A stretch of DNA of 64,000 nt from assembly GCA_045801465.1 (NCBI GenBank), contig JBJMSU010000172.1, positions 1-64,000 on the forward strand. The letters run 5' to 3'. Every line of letters begins with the position of its first letter. Position 1 is the first letter of the stretch. Source of the DNA: DATFWC01 sp045801465 (GTDB lineage: Bacteria > Pseudomonadota > Alphaproteobacteria > Rhizobiales > Xanthobacteraceae). The notes beneath the pieces are model-generated. The model saw only the letters and a list, made by a program, of their open reading frames with translations, was not told the origin of the DNA and ran no database searches. This document shows positions 1-7,707 of this stretch, one piece after another. The position numbers were made by a program, and so were the translations under genes.

Positions 1-1038
1 AGCTTCTATGCCGGCGAGATGAAGAAGTCGGTGTTCACCACGCTCAATTATTATCTGCCAGCCGAAAGCGTGATGCCGATGCACTGCTCGGCCAACGTCG
101 GCAATGACGGCGACGTCGCGCTGTTCTTCGGCCTCTCCGGCACCGGAAAGACCACGCTCTCGGCTGATCCGAACCGAACGCTGATCGGTGACGACGAGCA
201 CGGCTGGGGCCCCGACGGCGTGTTCAACTTCGAGGGCGGCTGCTACGCCAAGTGCATCAAGCTCTCGGCCGAGGCGGAGCCCGACATCCACGCGGCCACG
301 CTGCGGTTCGGCACCGTGCTCGAGAACGTGGTGTTCGATCCGCTCACGCGCATCTGCAACTTCGACGACGATTCCAAGACCGAGAACACCCGCTCGGCCT
401 ATCCGCTCGCCTTCATACCCAATGCGTCGCGCACGGGACGCGCCGGCCAGCCGACGAACCTCGTCATGCTCACGGCGGACGCCTTCGGGGTCATGCCGCC
501 GATCGCGAAGCTCACGCCGGCGCAGGCGATGTACCATTTCCTGTCCGGCTACACCGCCAAGGTCGCCGGCACCGAGAAGGGCCTGACCGGCGTCGAGCCG
601 GAATTCTCCACCTGTTTCGGCGCGCCATTCCTGCCGCGCCATCCGTCCGTCTACGGCAATCTCTTGCGCGAGCTGATCAGCGTGCACGGCGTCGACTGCT
701 GGCTCGTCAACACCGGCTGGACCGGCGGCAAGTACGGGGTCGGCCGCCGCATGCCGATCAAGGTGACGCGCAGGTTGCTGACCGCCGCCCTCGACGGCTC
801 GCTCCGGGATGCCAAGTTCCGCACCGATCCGTATTTCGGCTTTGCGGTGCCCACCCAGCTTGCCGGCGTCGAGCCGCACCTGCTCTATCCGTTCAAGACG
901 TGGCAGAACAAGCAGGAGTTCGACGAGACCGCGCGCAATCTGGTGCGCATGTTCCAGGAGAACTTCGTCAAGTACGAGCCGCACGTCGATGCCGACGTGA
1001 AGGCGGCAGCGCCCGAGGTGCGCCTGGCGGCGGAGTGA
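1..1038 (+). CDS. pckA: Phosphoenolpyruvate carboxykinase (ATP), 5' end outside window
   Basis: Converts oxaloacetate and ATP to phosphoenolpyruvate, CO2 and ADP, the first committed step of gluconeogenesis in the cytoplasm. The open frame runs in from base 1, so the first roughly 190 residues of a normal 535-540 residue enzyme lie upstream. The visible 345 residues contain the kinase P-loop GLSGTGKTTLS and the downstream GDDEHGW metal/ATP segment, followed by the NTGWTGGKYGVGRR adenine-binding region, all hallmarks of the ATP-dependent (not GTP) family. The C-terminus is complete and ends at TGA. Identification is very secure; only the start is unknown. Confidence 0.97.
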   Translation, partial: SFYAGEMKKSVFTTLNYYLPAESVMPMHCSANVGNDGDVALFFGLSGTGKTTLSADPNRTLIGDDEHGWGPDGVFNFEGGCYAKCIKLSAEAEPDIHAATLRFGTVLENVVFDPLTRICNFDDDSKTENTRSAYPLAFIPNASRTGRAGQPTNLVMLTADAFGVMPPIAKLTPAQAMYHFLSGYTAKVAGTEKGLTGVEPEFSTCFGAPFLPRHPSVYGNLLRELISVHGVDCWLVNTGWTGGKYGVGRRMPIKVTRRLLTAALDGSLRDAKFRTDPYFGFAVPTQLAGVEPHLLYPFKTWQNKQEFDETARNLVRMFQENFVKYEPHVDADVKAAAPEVRLAAE

Positions 1039-1092
1039 GGACCGTCCCGCTTCGAGAATGTGAGGGCGCGCGCAGCCGCCCGGCCAGCCTCG

Positions 1093-1224
1093 TGCGCGGT
1101 CGAATTGTCGGCCGGCGACTTGGCCCGGATCGGGCAGGCCGTGCCGCCCGGCGCGGTCGGCGGCGGCCGTTATTTGCCGGCCGTGCTGTCCCATCTCGAC
1201 AGCGAGCGGCGGGCTCTCCGTTGA
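1093..1224 (+). pseudogene. Remnant of aldo/keto reductase C-terminus
   Basis: A short frame between pckA and the convergent racemase-like gene reads AVELSAGDLARIGQAVPPGA and then a GGRYLPAVLSHLDSER tail before TGA. This resembles the last helix and tail of aldo/keto reductases, whose C-termini commonly read LSxxDLxRIExAVPxGAxAGxRYPxxxMxxLDSER. No start codon and no TIM-barrel sequence precede it; the frame begins only some 55 bases after the pckA stop. I infer a deletion remnant. The family call rests on memory of the C-terminal consensus and covers about 40 residues. Confidence 0.5.
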
Positions 1225-1251
1225 GGCCGGCGGCTTCGTACCCGTAAGGGC

Positions 1252-1995
1252 TCAGATTTGCGCGGATTCATGCGCGAGGTGCTCGCGGAGCAGCCGTCCA
1301 TAGCCGGGAATGCTGTCGCCTCTCTTGAGCAGGCGCAGGCCGGCCCAAAGGCTGACGGCATTGTTCGCGAGGACCGGCTTGCCGAGTTCACGCTCCAGCC
1401 GCTCGACGACGCACATCGAAGGCCAGTTGCCGCCGGGCATGACAATGGCGTCCGCATCCGGCCGGTCCGTCCGGCGGCCGAGCTCATAGGCCTTTTCCGG
1501 ACCGACCCGGCCGAGCTCGATCGACGCCACGAACCCGACCACCTCGCTGTGGACGACCGTGAAGCCGCTCTTCTCCATGAAGTCGACCATGGGCTTGTCC
1601 ATGGTTTTGCCCCACGGCGCGCCGATGGCGATCTTCCTGGCACCGAGCCGTGCGAGGGCGTCGACAAATGCGGTCGCCGCGGTGGTGGCGGGTTTGCCCG
1701 AGGCATCCTCCATGCGCTTGATCAGCTCGCGGTCGTAGCCCATGCCCTTGGCGAGGGTGGGAGCGGTGGCCGCGAAAACGATGACATCGACCTCGGCGTC
1801 GGCCAGCTTGCGGCTTTCGGTTTCCAATTCCAGGACGCAGCGATCCTGTTCCTGTGGGGTGATCTCACGATAAGCCACCCGCCCGGTGTGCAGCGACACG
1901 CTTGGCGGCAACGCCGCGGAGAACTCGGGCTCCTGCGTCGTGTTGGACGACGGCGTCAGCAGGCCGAAGCGGTGGGTCTTCCTGACATAAGTCAT
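1252..1995 (-). CDS. Asp/Glu racemase superfamily protein (maleate isomerase/arylmalonate decarboxylase-like)
   Basis: A 247-residue protein with the layout of maleate cis-trans isomerases and arylmalonate decarboxylases: an N-terminal GLLTPSSNTT substrate-binding segment, a central ATTAATAFVDALARLGARKI helix-strand unit and a C-terminal PGYGRLL tail. Enzymes of the family act on small dicarboxylates through one or two catalytic cysteines. Here the first cysteine position reads FAATAPT, and the second, by alignment with arylmalonate decarboxylase, reads MPGGN, so both look replaced; a lone Cys sits seven residues further on (SMC). The gene lies 4 bases downstream of the Bug binding protein gene and is almost certainly cotranscribed with it. 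The substrate is unknown. Confidence 0.75.
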   Translation of the reverse strand: MTYVRKTHRFGLLTPSSNTTQEPEFSAALPPSVSLHTGRVAYREITPQEQDRCVLELETESRKLADAEVDVIVFAATAPTLAKGMGYDRELIKRMEDASGKPATTAATAFVDALARLGARKIAIGAPWGKTMDKPMVDFMEKSGFTVVHSEVVGFVASIELGRVGPEKAYELGRRTDRPDADAIVMPGGNWPSMCVVERLERELGKPVLANNAVSLWAGLRLLKRGDSIPGYGRLLREHLAHESAQI

Positions 1996-1999
1996 TCGT

Positions 2000-2986
2000 T
2001 CACTGCGAGCCTTCGAGTCCCGCGGCCTTGATGACGGAATGGAATTTCTCCGATTCCGACTTGATGTAGCGCGCGAATGCTTCAGGGCTGCTGCTGCTCA
2101 CGGCCTTCGAGCCTTGCTTCAGTATCGCCTCCTTGACGTCCGGCATGGCCAACGCCCGCACCATGCCGCCATGCAGCTTGCTGATGATTTGCGGCGGCGT
2201 GCCGGCCGGCGCCAGCAGGCCGCTCCAGCCGACCACGACCACGTTCGGATAGCCCGCTTCGGTCGGGGTCGGCGTGTTGGGAAACTGCTCATCGCGTTTT
2301 TCGCCAAACGTGGCGAGCAGATTGAGCTTTCCCGTTTCCACGAGATCCGTCACGCCGGCCGTGGTCGTGAATGCGAGCGGAATCTGTCCGGACAGGACAT
2401 CGGTGATGGCCGGCGTCTGTCCCCGGTAGGGCACGTGCGTCATCCTGATATCGGCGGCGATCGACAAGAGCACGCCCATCAGGTGCGTCATGTTGCCGAT
2501 GCCGAACGAGCCGTAGTTGATCTGGCCGGGGCTCGCCTTCGCCTGCGCGACCAGGTCTTTGAGCGACTTGATGCCGGACGCGGGGTTGACCACCGCGCCG
2601 AGGGGGTTGGCGGTCGCCTGGGTGATCGGGGCGAAGTCGCGAACCGGGTCGTAGGGCAGCTTCTTGTAGATGAAGGCGTTCGTCGTCACCGCGCTGACCG
2701 GAGCGTAGATCAGGGTGTAGCCGTCCGGGCTGGCCTTGGCGCCGGCCTCCATTCCGACGATGGCGTTGGCGCCGGGACGATTCTCCACCACGCCCTGCTG
2801 CCCCCACAGCTCGCCCATCTTCTGCGCGAGAACGCGCGCCTGGAGATCGACCCCGGAGCCGGCCGCTTGCGGCACGATGATGCGGATCGGGCGGTTGGGA
2901 AAATCGTCAGGCGTCTGCGCCGCAACGCCAACCACGGAGAGTACCCACACGCTCGTCAGCGTGGCGAATAGCATGCGTCGGGTCAT
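2000..2986 (-). CDS. Bug-family (TctC-type) tripartite tricarboxylate transporter substrate-binding protein
   Basis: A 328-residue periplasmic solute receptor. It has an N-terminal signal peptide (MTRRMLFATL followed by a hydrophobic stretch ending at VAAQT), then the family features PNRPIRIIVPQAAGSGVD, the VVENRPGA loop and HVPYRGQ, which bind a carboxylate between two lobes. A TTG five codons upstream keeps the frame open, but the ATG at 2986 is preceded by a GGGGGAG ribosome-binding site at good spacing, so I use it. No TctA/TctB membrane genes are nearby, making this an orphan receptor as is common for Bug proteins. Its neighbour is the racemase-like enzyme, suggesting uptake or sensing of the same organic acid. 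Confidence 0.9.
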   Translation of the reverse strand: MTRRMLFATLTSVWVLSVVGVAAQTPDDFPNRPIRIIVPQAAGSGVDLQARVLAQKMGELWGQQGVVENRPGANAIVGMEAGAKASPDGYTLIYAPVSAVTTNAFIYKKLPYDPVRDFAPITQATANPLGAVVNPASGIKSLKDLVAQAKASPGQINYGSFGIGNMTHLMGVLLSIAADIRMTHVPYRGQTPAITDVLSGQIPLAFTTTAGVTDLVETGKLNLLATFGEKRDEQFPNTPTPTEAGYPNVVVVGWSGLLAPAGTPPQIISKLHGGMVRALAMPDVKEAILKQGSKAVSSSSPEAFARYIKSESEKFHSVIKAAGLEGSQ

Positions 2987-3214
2987 CGGCGCTCCCCCCA
3001 ATGTCTTTTGCCCGTGGCGAGTTCCTCAGCTACCAATGCCCAAGCGACCTTGGCTGGCGGGTCTCGGTCGACCGCGAGCCGCACCTCGCCAGGAATCCCG
3101 CGATTCGCGCCGCTCGCGATCCACCCGCATGCAGCCTATTTGGAATCCGAAATGTCAGGCAACCCCGACGTCGCGGGGTGCGAATGGTTGCAGCGTTCCG
3201 GCGCGCCGGAACCG

Positions 3215-3607
3215 TCAATTCACCGTCCGCTTGGCCTCGGGACTGTCGAGAGAGAAGGCCGGAATGGCGATGTCGAAGTGCTCGCCCGCCTCCGTCACCA
3301 TGTTGTAGCTGCCGACCATGAAACCGGAGGGCGTCGGCAGCGGTACCCCGCTCGTGTATTCGAACGATTCCCCCGGCGCGAGGCGCGGCTGCTCGCCGAC
3401 CACACCTGGACCGCGCACTTCCTGCACCCGGCCGAGCGCGTCCGTGATCCGCCAGTGCCGGGTCTTGAGCTGAACCGTCTGCGTGCCTTTATTGGTGATG
3501 GCGATGGTATAGGCCCAGAAAAAGTGGCCCTGCTGGGGCGAGGAGCGCTCGGGCAGGAAGCGGGGTACCACCGTAACTTCGATATCGCGGGTCATGGTCA
3601 CGTACAT
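3215..3607 (-). CDS. apaG: ApaG family protein
   Basis: ApaG is a small cytoplasmic beta-sandwich (FN3-like) protein linked genetically to Co2+ tolerance and Mg2+ efflux in enterobacteria; its biochemical role is unsettled. The 130 residues match the family length and carry the conserved MTRDIEVTVVPRFLPERSS start, the FFWAYTIAITNKG strand, QLKTRHWRITD and the C-terminal YTSGVPLPTPSGFMVGSYNM segment. The frame extends 32 codons further upstream, but those codons fall inside the double-hairpin repeat at 3632-3795, so the extension is spurious and the ATG at 3607 is chosen. It stands alone, divergent from the OpgC-like gene. Confidence 0.93.
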   Translation of the reverse strand: MYVTMTRDIEVTVVPRFLPERSSPQQGHFFWAYTIAITNKGTQTVQLKTRHWRITDALGRVQEVRGPGVVGEQPRLAPGESFEYTSGVPLPTPSGFMVGSYNMVTEAGEHFDIAIPAFSLDSPEAKRTVN

Positions 3608-3631
3608 GTCTTCGATCCGCGGCAGTTCGCG

Positions 3632-3795
3632 AGTGCCGCCGACTTGAAGTTCCTGCAGGGCTTGCCGCACTTCGTTTAGGAACTTCAAAATCGAAAGCGG
3701 CACCGAGAACTATAAACTTGCTCGTGCCCCTTTGCTTCCGAAGTTCGTATCACAGGGTGCGGCCATGTATCACGAACTTCGGCAGCGGGCACTAG
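3632..3795. repeat. Double-hairpin intergenic repeat, copy 1
   Basis: First of three related elements of about 165 bases in the window (others at 37256-37422 and 58209-58371). It consists of two consecutive inverted repeats. Hairpin A has arms around CTTGAAGTTCCT and AGGAACTTCAAA; hairpin B has arms GTGCCCCTTTGCTTCCGAAG and its complement ending GGCAGCGGGCAC. An AT-rich linker containing ATAAACTTGCT separates them, and the right end is CACTAG. It fills most of the divergent gap between apaG and the OpgC-like gene and creates false upstream extensions of both. No coding capacity of its own. Confidence 0.85.
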
Positions 3796-3884
3796 CGCAT
3801 TCCGATTCAATTTCGGCGCGACGCGTTCTAGGATCGCCGGCCGAATCCCGATCAGCCTTTAACCCGTACCGGCCGTATTCGTCC

Positions 3885-5048
3885 ATGCCTCCTGCCGCCC
3901 CGGCGCAACGCGATCTGCGATTGGACCTGTTCCGGGGCTTGGCGCTCTGGCTGATCTTCCTCGACCATATCCCATCCAACGTGGTCAGCTGGGGCACGAT
4001 CCGCAATTTCGGCTTCAGCGATGCGGCCGAAATCTTCATTTTCATCTCGGGCTACACGGCGGCCTTCGTCTACGGGCGCGCCATGCAGGAGCGTGGCTTC
4101 ATCGTCGCCAGCGCCCGCATCCTCAAGCGCGCGTGGCAAATCTACGTCGCCCACATGTTCCTGTTCGTCATCTACATGGCGGAGATCGCGTACGTCTCTT
4201 CGAGCTTCGAAAACCCGCTCTACCACGAAGAGATGGGAATTTTCGATTTCCTCAAGCAGCCCGACGTCACCCTCATCCAGGCGCTGCTGTTGAAGTTCAA
4301 GCCGGTGAACATGGACGTGCTGCCGCTCTATATCGCGCTCCTGCTCGGCTTTCCGCCCCTCCTGTGGCTGCTGCAGAAACAGCCGACGGTGGCGCTCGCC
4401 GTATCGGCGGCGTTGTACGCCCTGACGTGGCATTTCGGCTGGAACCTGCCCGCCTATCCGACCGGCTATTGGTGGTTCAATCCATTCGCCTGGCAGCTCC
4501 TGTTCGCGCTCGGTGCATGGTGCGCGCTGGGAGGCGCCCAGCGGATCGGCCCTTTCATTCGCTCGCCAGTGATCCTAGGCGCGGCCATCGTCTATCTGTT
4601 GTTCGCGTTTGCGATCGTCATGACGTGGCATTTTTCCGCGCTCGCCGCCTACGTGCCGAAATGGTTGGGCGAGGCCATGTACCCCATCGACAAGATCAAT
4701 CTCGACGTGCTGCGGCTCGCGCATTTTCTCGCCTTGGCGGCCATTACGGTCCGCTTCATTCCGGTCGATTGGCCCGGTCTGCAATCGCTGTGGTTGCGTC
4801 CGGCCATCCTGTGCGGCCGACAGTCGCTGGAAATCTTCTGCCTCGGCATCTTCCTGTCGTTTGCCGGGCATTTCGTGTTCAATGAGATTTCCGACGCGGT
4901 GTTCATGCAGATCCTTGTGAGCGCATTGGGCATTGCCATAATGTGTGCGGCAGCCGCGCTGATCTCGTGGTACAAGCGGATAGAAGGACGAAGTCCCGGA
5001 TCGCGTTCGAAACCGCCGGACGCCGACCTCGCGGGAGGCGAGGCATGA
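3885..5048 (+). CDS. OpgC-family integral membrane acyltransferase
   Basis: A 387-residue polytopic membrane protein of the OpgC/acyltransferase-3 group. OpgC proteins transfer succinyl or other acyl groups across the inner membrane onto periplasmic glucans or similar glycans. The N-terminus RLDLFRGLALWLIFLDHIPS is the family signature with the catalytic-type D-H pair, followed by the FGFSDAAEIFIFISGYTAA motif and about ten hydrophobic segments. The open frame begins at 3732, but its first 51 codons lie in or just beyond the repeat, so the ATG at 3885 right before the conserved region is preferred. It overlaps the next gene by ATGA (5045-5048), implying translational coupling to the SGNH proteins. 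Confidence 0.85.
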   Translation: MPPAAPAQRDLRLDLFRGLALWLIFLDHIPSNVVSWGTIRNFGFSDAAEIFIFISGYTAAFVYGRAMQERGFIVASARILKRAWQIYVAHMFLFVIYMAEIAYVSSSFENPLYHEEMGIFDFLKQPDVTLIQALLLKFKPVNMDVLPLYIALLLGFPPLLWLLQKQPTVALAVSAALYALTWHFGWNLPAYPTGYWWFNPFAWQLLFALGAWCALGGAQRIGPFIRSPVILGAAIVYLLFAFAIVMTWHFSALAAYVPKWLGEAMYPIDKINLDVLRLAHFLALAAITVRFIPVDWPGLQSLWLRPAILCGRQSLEIFCLGIFLSFAGHFVFNEISDAVFMQILVSALGIAIMCAAAALISWYKRIEGRSPGSRSKPPDADLAGGEA

Positions 5049-5803
5049 GGGAATTGACCGCTGCCGCCGTGACGCTCATGGCTGGCCTGGGAACCGTCCT
5101 CGCGGCGGAGAGTCCCGATTGCGCGGTCGCCGCACACCTCGCCGCCGCCTCCGAGTACCCGCTGCCGCGAGTGGCGGTTGCGGTCGACCGGGCGCGGACA
5201 CTCGATATCGTGGTGATGGGTGCCGGTTCCTCCACCCTGGCCGGCCCCGGCGGCACCGATCTGGCCTATCCGGCGCGTTTACAAATAGTTCTTTCAAAAC
5301 GATTCCCTGACGTTAAGACAAAAGTTGTGACAAACGTCAAATCACGGCGCAGCGCGGCCGAGATGACCGAGGGATTCGAGAAAGTACTGACGGAAGAGAA
5401 ACCTGTTTTGGTTATATGGCAATCTGGCACCGTCGACGCGATTACGGGCGTTGACCCGGACGATTATCGTGCAACCCTCGAGGAGGGGGTGCAACTACTT
5501 CAGGCAGGCGGCGCCGACGTCGTGCTGGTGAACATGCAGTATAGTCCGCGGACCGAGTCGATGATTGCAATTCAAGCCTATGCCGATAATATGCGCTTGG
5601 TCGCCCAACACCGTGAGGTGCCGCTGTTGGACCGCTTCGCCATCATGAGGCATTGGAGCGAGTCGGGCACCTTCGATTTATCTACGGCGACCAGGAAATT
5701 GGAGACCGCTGCACGCATCCACGATTGCCTTGCACAACTGCTCGCCGACGTCATTCGCGACGGGATCAAGCTGTCCCGTGATCAACCGAAGCCCATCCAA
5801 TAG
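5045..5803 (+). CDS. Degenerate SGNH/GDSL hydrolase-like protein
   Basis: A 252-residue exported protein (short hydrophobic N-terminus ending near VLAAES) clearly paralogous to the next gene. The Ser block is recognisable as MGAGSSTLAG, but the block II glycine region reads VKSRRSAAEM, the block III GTN reads WQSGTVDA, and there is no C-terminal DxxH. It therefore keeps only the nucleophile position and probably is not a normal esterase. Its start ATG overlaps the stop of the OpgC-like gene as ATGA. I infer a periplasmic accessory or binding role in the acyl-transfer cassette. The middle of the gene is AT-richer than its neighbours. Confidence 0.75.
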   Translation: MRELTAAAVTLMAGLGTVLAAESPDCAVAAHLAAASEYPLPRVAVAVDRARTLDIVVMGAGSSTLAGPGGTDLAYPARLQIVLSKRFPDVKTKVVTNVKSRRSAAEMTEGFEKVLTEEKPVLVIWQSGTVDAITGVDPDDYRATLEEGVQLLQAGGADVVLVNMQYSPRTESMIAIQAYADNMRLVAQHREVPLLDRFAIMRHWSESGTFDLSTATRKLETAARIHDCLAQLLADVIRDGIKLSRDQPKPIQ

Positions 5804-5813
5804 ATCGTTTGTC

Positions 5814-6626
5814 ATGCCTCGCTTCTCTTCCATGCTCTCCGGTTTTGTCTGCGCCGCGGCAGCCCTGTGCGCGCTTGTGATCATGCCTGCCGAAACCACC
5901 GCGCAGACGCTTGCCTGCAGCAGTCCCTCGGATCTCGACCGGCTCGACCAGCCTTTGCGCCGGGTGGCGCAGCGGGTCGCCGCGCGCCAGCCGCTGACGG
6001 TCGTGGCGATCGGCTCCTCGTCGACCGCCGGCGCCGGCGCCAGTTCGTCGGCTGCGTCCTATCCGAGCCGGCTCGAGATCGAGCTCAGAGAGCGGTTTCA
6101 CAACCACGCCGTCAGGGTGCTCAATCGCGGAGTCGGCGGCGAAGAGATGGCCGACATGCTGGCCCGCTTCGACAAAGCCGTGCTGGCAGAGCAACCCGAT
6201 CTCGTCCTGTGGCAGCTCGGGACCAATTCGGTGCTGCGCGATCACGGCCTTGCCGGCACGGAGGCGCTCATCCACCAGGGTGTCGCCCGGATCAAGGCCA
6301 CCGGTGCCGATGTGGTGCTGATCGACCCACAGTTCGCCCCCAAGGTCATTGTCAAGGCCGACGCCGAGCGCATGGTCGAGCTGATCGGCACGGCCGCAAA
6401 GATGGACAATGTGAGCGTGTTCCACCGCTACGTTCTGATGCGCTATTGGAGCAAGGTTCGGCAGATCCCGTTCGATACTTTCGTGTCGCCCGATGGGCTG
6501 CACATGAACGATTGGAGCTACGCCTGCGTCGCCAACGTGCTCGGCGCCGCCATCTACGACGCAGCGACCCGCGCCACGGCCGTTGCCGGTGCGCCGCACG
6601 TCCAGTCCGTGACCCCCGCCCACTGA
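5814..6626 (+). CDS. SGNH/GDSL-type hydrolase, exported
   Basis: A 270-residue protein with a clear signal peptide (MPRFSSMLSGF, hydrophobic core, cleavage near ETTAQT). The SGNH blocks are intact: AIGSSSTAGAG with the nucleophile Ser, NRGVGGEEM with the block II Gly, WQLGTNS with the block III Asn, and PDGLHMND with the catalytic Asp-x-x-His. Family members are periplasmic or extracellular esterases, and SGNH proteins often act with membrane acyltransferases in O-acylation of glycans. It starts 10 bases after the paralogous gene. An 84-base upstream extension of the frame would overlap that gene and lose the signal peptide, so ATG 5814 is used. The substrate is unknown. Confidence 0.85.
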   Translation: MPRFSSMLSGFVCAAAALCALVIMPAETTAQTLACSSPSDLDRLDQPLRRVAQRVAARQPLTVVAIGSSSTAGAGASSSAASYPSRLEIELRERFHNHAVRVLNRGVGGEEMADMLARFDKAVLAEQPDLVLWQLGTNSVLRDHGLAGTEALIHQGVARIKATGADVVLIDPQFAPKVIVKADAERMVELIGTAAKMDNVSVFHRYVLMRYWSKVRQIPFDTFVSPDGLHMNDWSYACVANVLGAAIYDAATRATAVAGAPHVQSVTPAH

Positions 6627-6917
6627 CGGGCGGCGCGCGTCTCAGGTACTCTTCCCATCGCCGATCAGGTCGCGGCTTTTTAAGCGCGCGTTTTTGGCCA
6701 CTCGCGGCCCAACGGCGCTTTGCATCGTAGCCTCTGGTCCCATCGTGCCACGGTGGCGTCGCCGGCGCCGAAATGGGCAATTCTTTCGATCAGCCATCCG
6801 CGGGAGACGGTGATATCATCCTGCGAAATGAAGGCGGCGAAACAAAATATTGCTTTTGAGCCGCATATCTTGCCTTTCATTAGCAAAATATCCTAATAGT
6901 GCCGGGAGACCCTGGCC
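6627..6917. promoter_or_regulatory. Leader region of the sulfate assimilation operon with ATTAG-N9-CTAAT inverted repeat
   Basis: This 291-base gap holds no convincing gene. Its last 80 bases are conspicuously AT-rich for this genome. A perfect 5-bp inverted repeat ATTAG (6879-6883), nine bases, CTAAT (6893-6897) lies 20 bases before the cysH start. LysR-type regulators such as CysB favour spaced dyads of this kind, so it is a candidate operator for sulfur control; that assignment is inference from position and symmetry only. Confidence 0.4.
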
Positions 6918-7703
6918 ATGTCACAAGCTGCACAGTCAGTGCTGGAGCCCGGCGAACTCGCAGGCCGGCTCAGGACCCGGTTCCGGGCGGCCGACCTGTT
7001 CGAGCGCGTCGCCGTGGCGGCCGCTGAAGTGCCGGGCCGGCTCGTCTTCACGACGAGCCTGGGCCTCGAGGACCAAGCGATTGCCCATGCCATTTTTTCG
7101 CAGGATCTCGCTGCCGACGTGGTGACGCTCGACACCGGCCGCCTGTTTCCCGAGACCTATCAATTGTGGGCCGACACCGAGCGCCGCTACGGCCGTCGCA
7201 TTCGCGCCCTCTCGCCCGACCATCACGGCCTGGAAGCGCTGGTGGCGCGCCAGGGGATCGACGGCTTTCGTACCTCGATCGAGGCACGCCGCGCCTGCTG
7301 TGCGGTGCGCAAGGTCGAGCCGCTCGCCCGCGCGCTTGCCGGAGCCTCCGGCTGGATCACCGGGTTGCGCGCGGAACAATCGGCCGATCGCGCCTTGCTG
7401 AATTTTGCCGTTGCCGATCAGTTGTACGGGGTCGTGAAGATCAATCCGCTGTTCGATTGGACGCGCGATCGCGTGGTCGACTTCGTGCGCATTCACGATG
7501 TTCCTTACAACCCGCTGCACGATCGTGGATTTCTCTCGATCGGCTGTGCCCCCTGCACGCGCGCGGTTGCGCCGGGCGAGCCCGAGCGGGCCGGACGCTG
7601 GTGGTGGGAACAACAGGACAAAAAGGAATGCGGGCTGCATCGCGACGGCCTGCGCGCACCCGCAGCGAGTTCGTCCTCCGTCGTCCGAATGGAAAAGGTC
7701 TAA
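6918..7703 (+). CDS. cysH: Assimilatory adenylyl-sulfate (APS) reductase, iron-sulfur type
   Basis: Reduces adenosine 5'-phosphosulfate to sulfite and AMP using thioredoxin. The 261 residues carry the PP-loop region near TSLGLEDQ, the paired cysteines CC at 127-128, CxxC at 210/213 (GCAPCTR) that ligate a [4Fe-4S] cluster, and the C-terminal nucleophile in ECGLH (Cys238). The four cluster cysteines distinguish APS reductases from the cluster-free PAPS reductases of enterobacteria. This fits the operon, which has ATP sulfurylase but no APS kinase. It is the first gene of a seven-gene sulfate cluster. Confidence 0.95.
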   Translation: MSQAAQSVLEPGELAGRLRTRFRAADLFERVAVAAAEVPGRLVFTTSLGLEDQAIAHAIFSQDLAADVVTLDTGRLFPETYQLWADTERRYGRRIRALSPDHHGLEALVARQGIDGFRTSIEARRACCAVRKVEPLARALAGASGWITGLRAEQSADRALLNFAVADQLYGVVKINPLFDWTRDRVVDFVRIHDVPYNPLHDRGFLSIGCAPCTRAVAPGEPERAGRWWWEQQDKKECGLHRDGLRAPAASSSSVVRMEKV

Positions 7704-7707
7704 AGTC

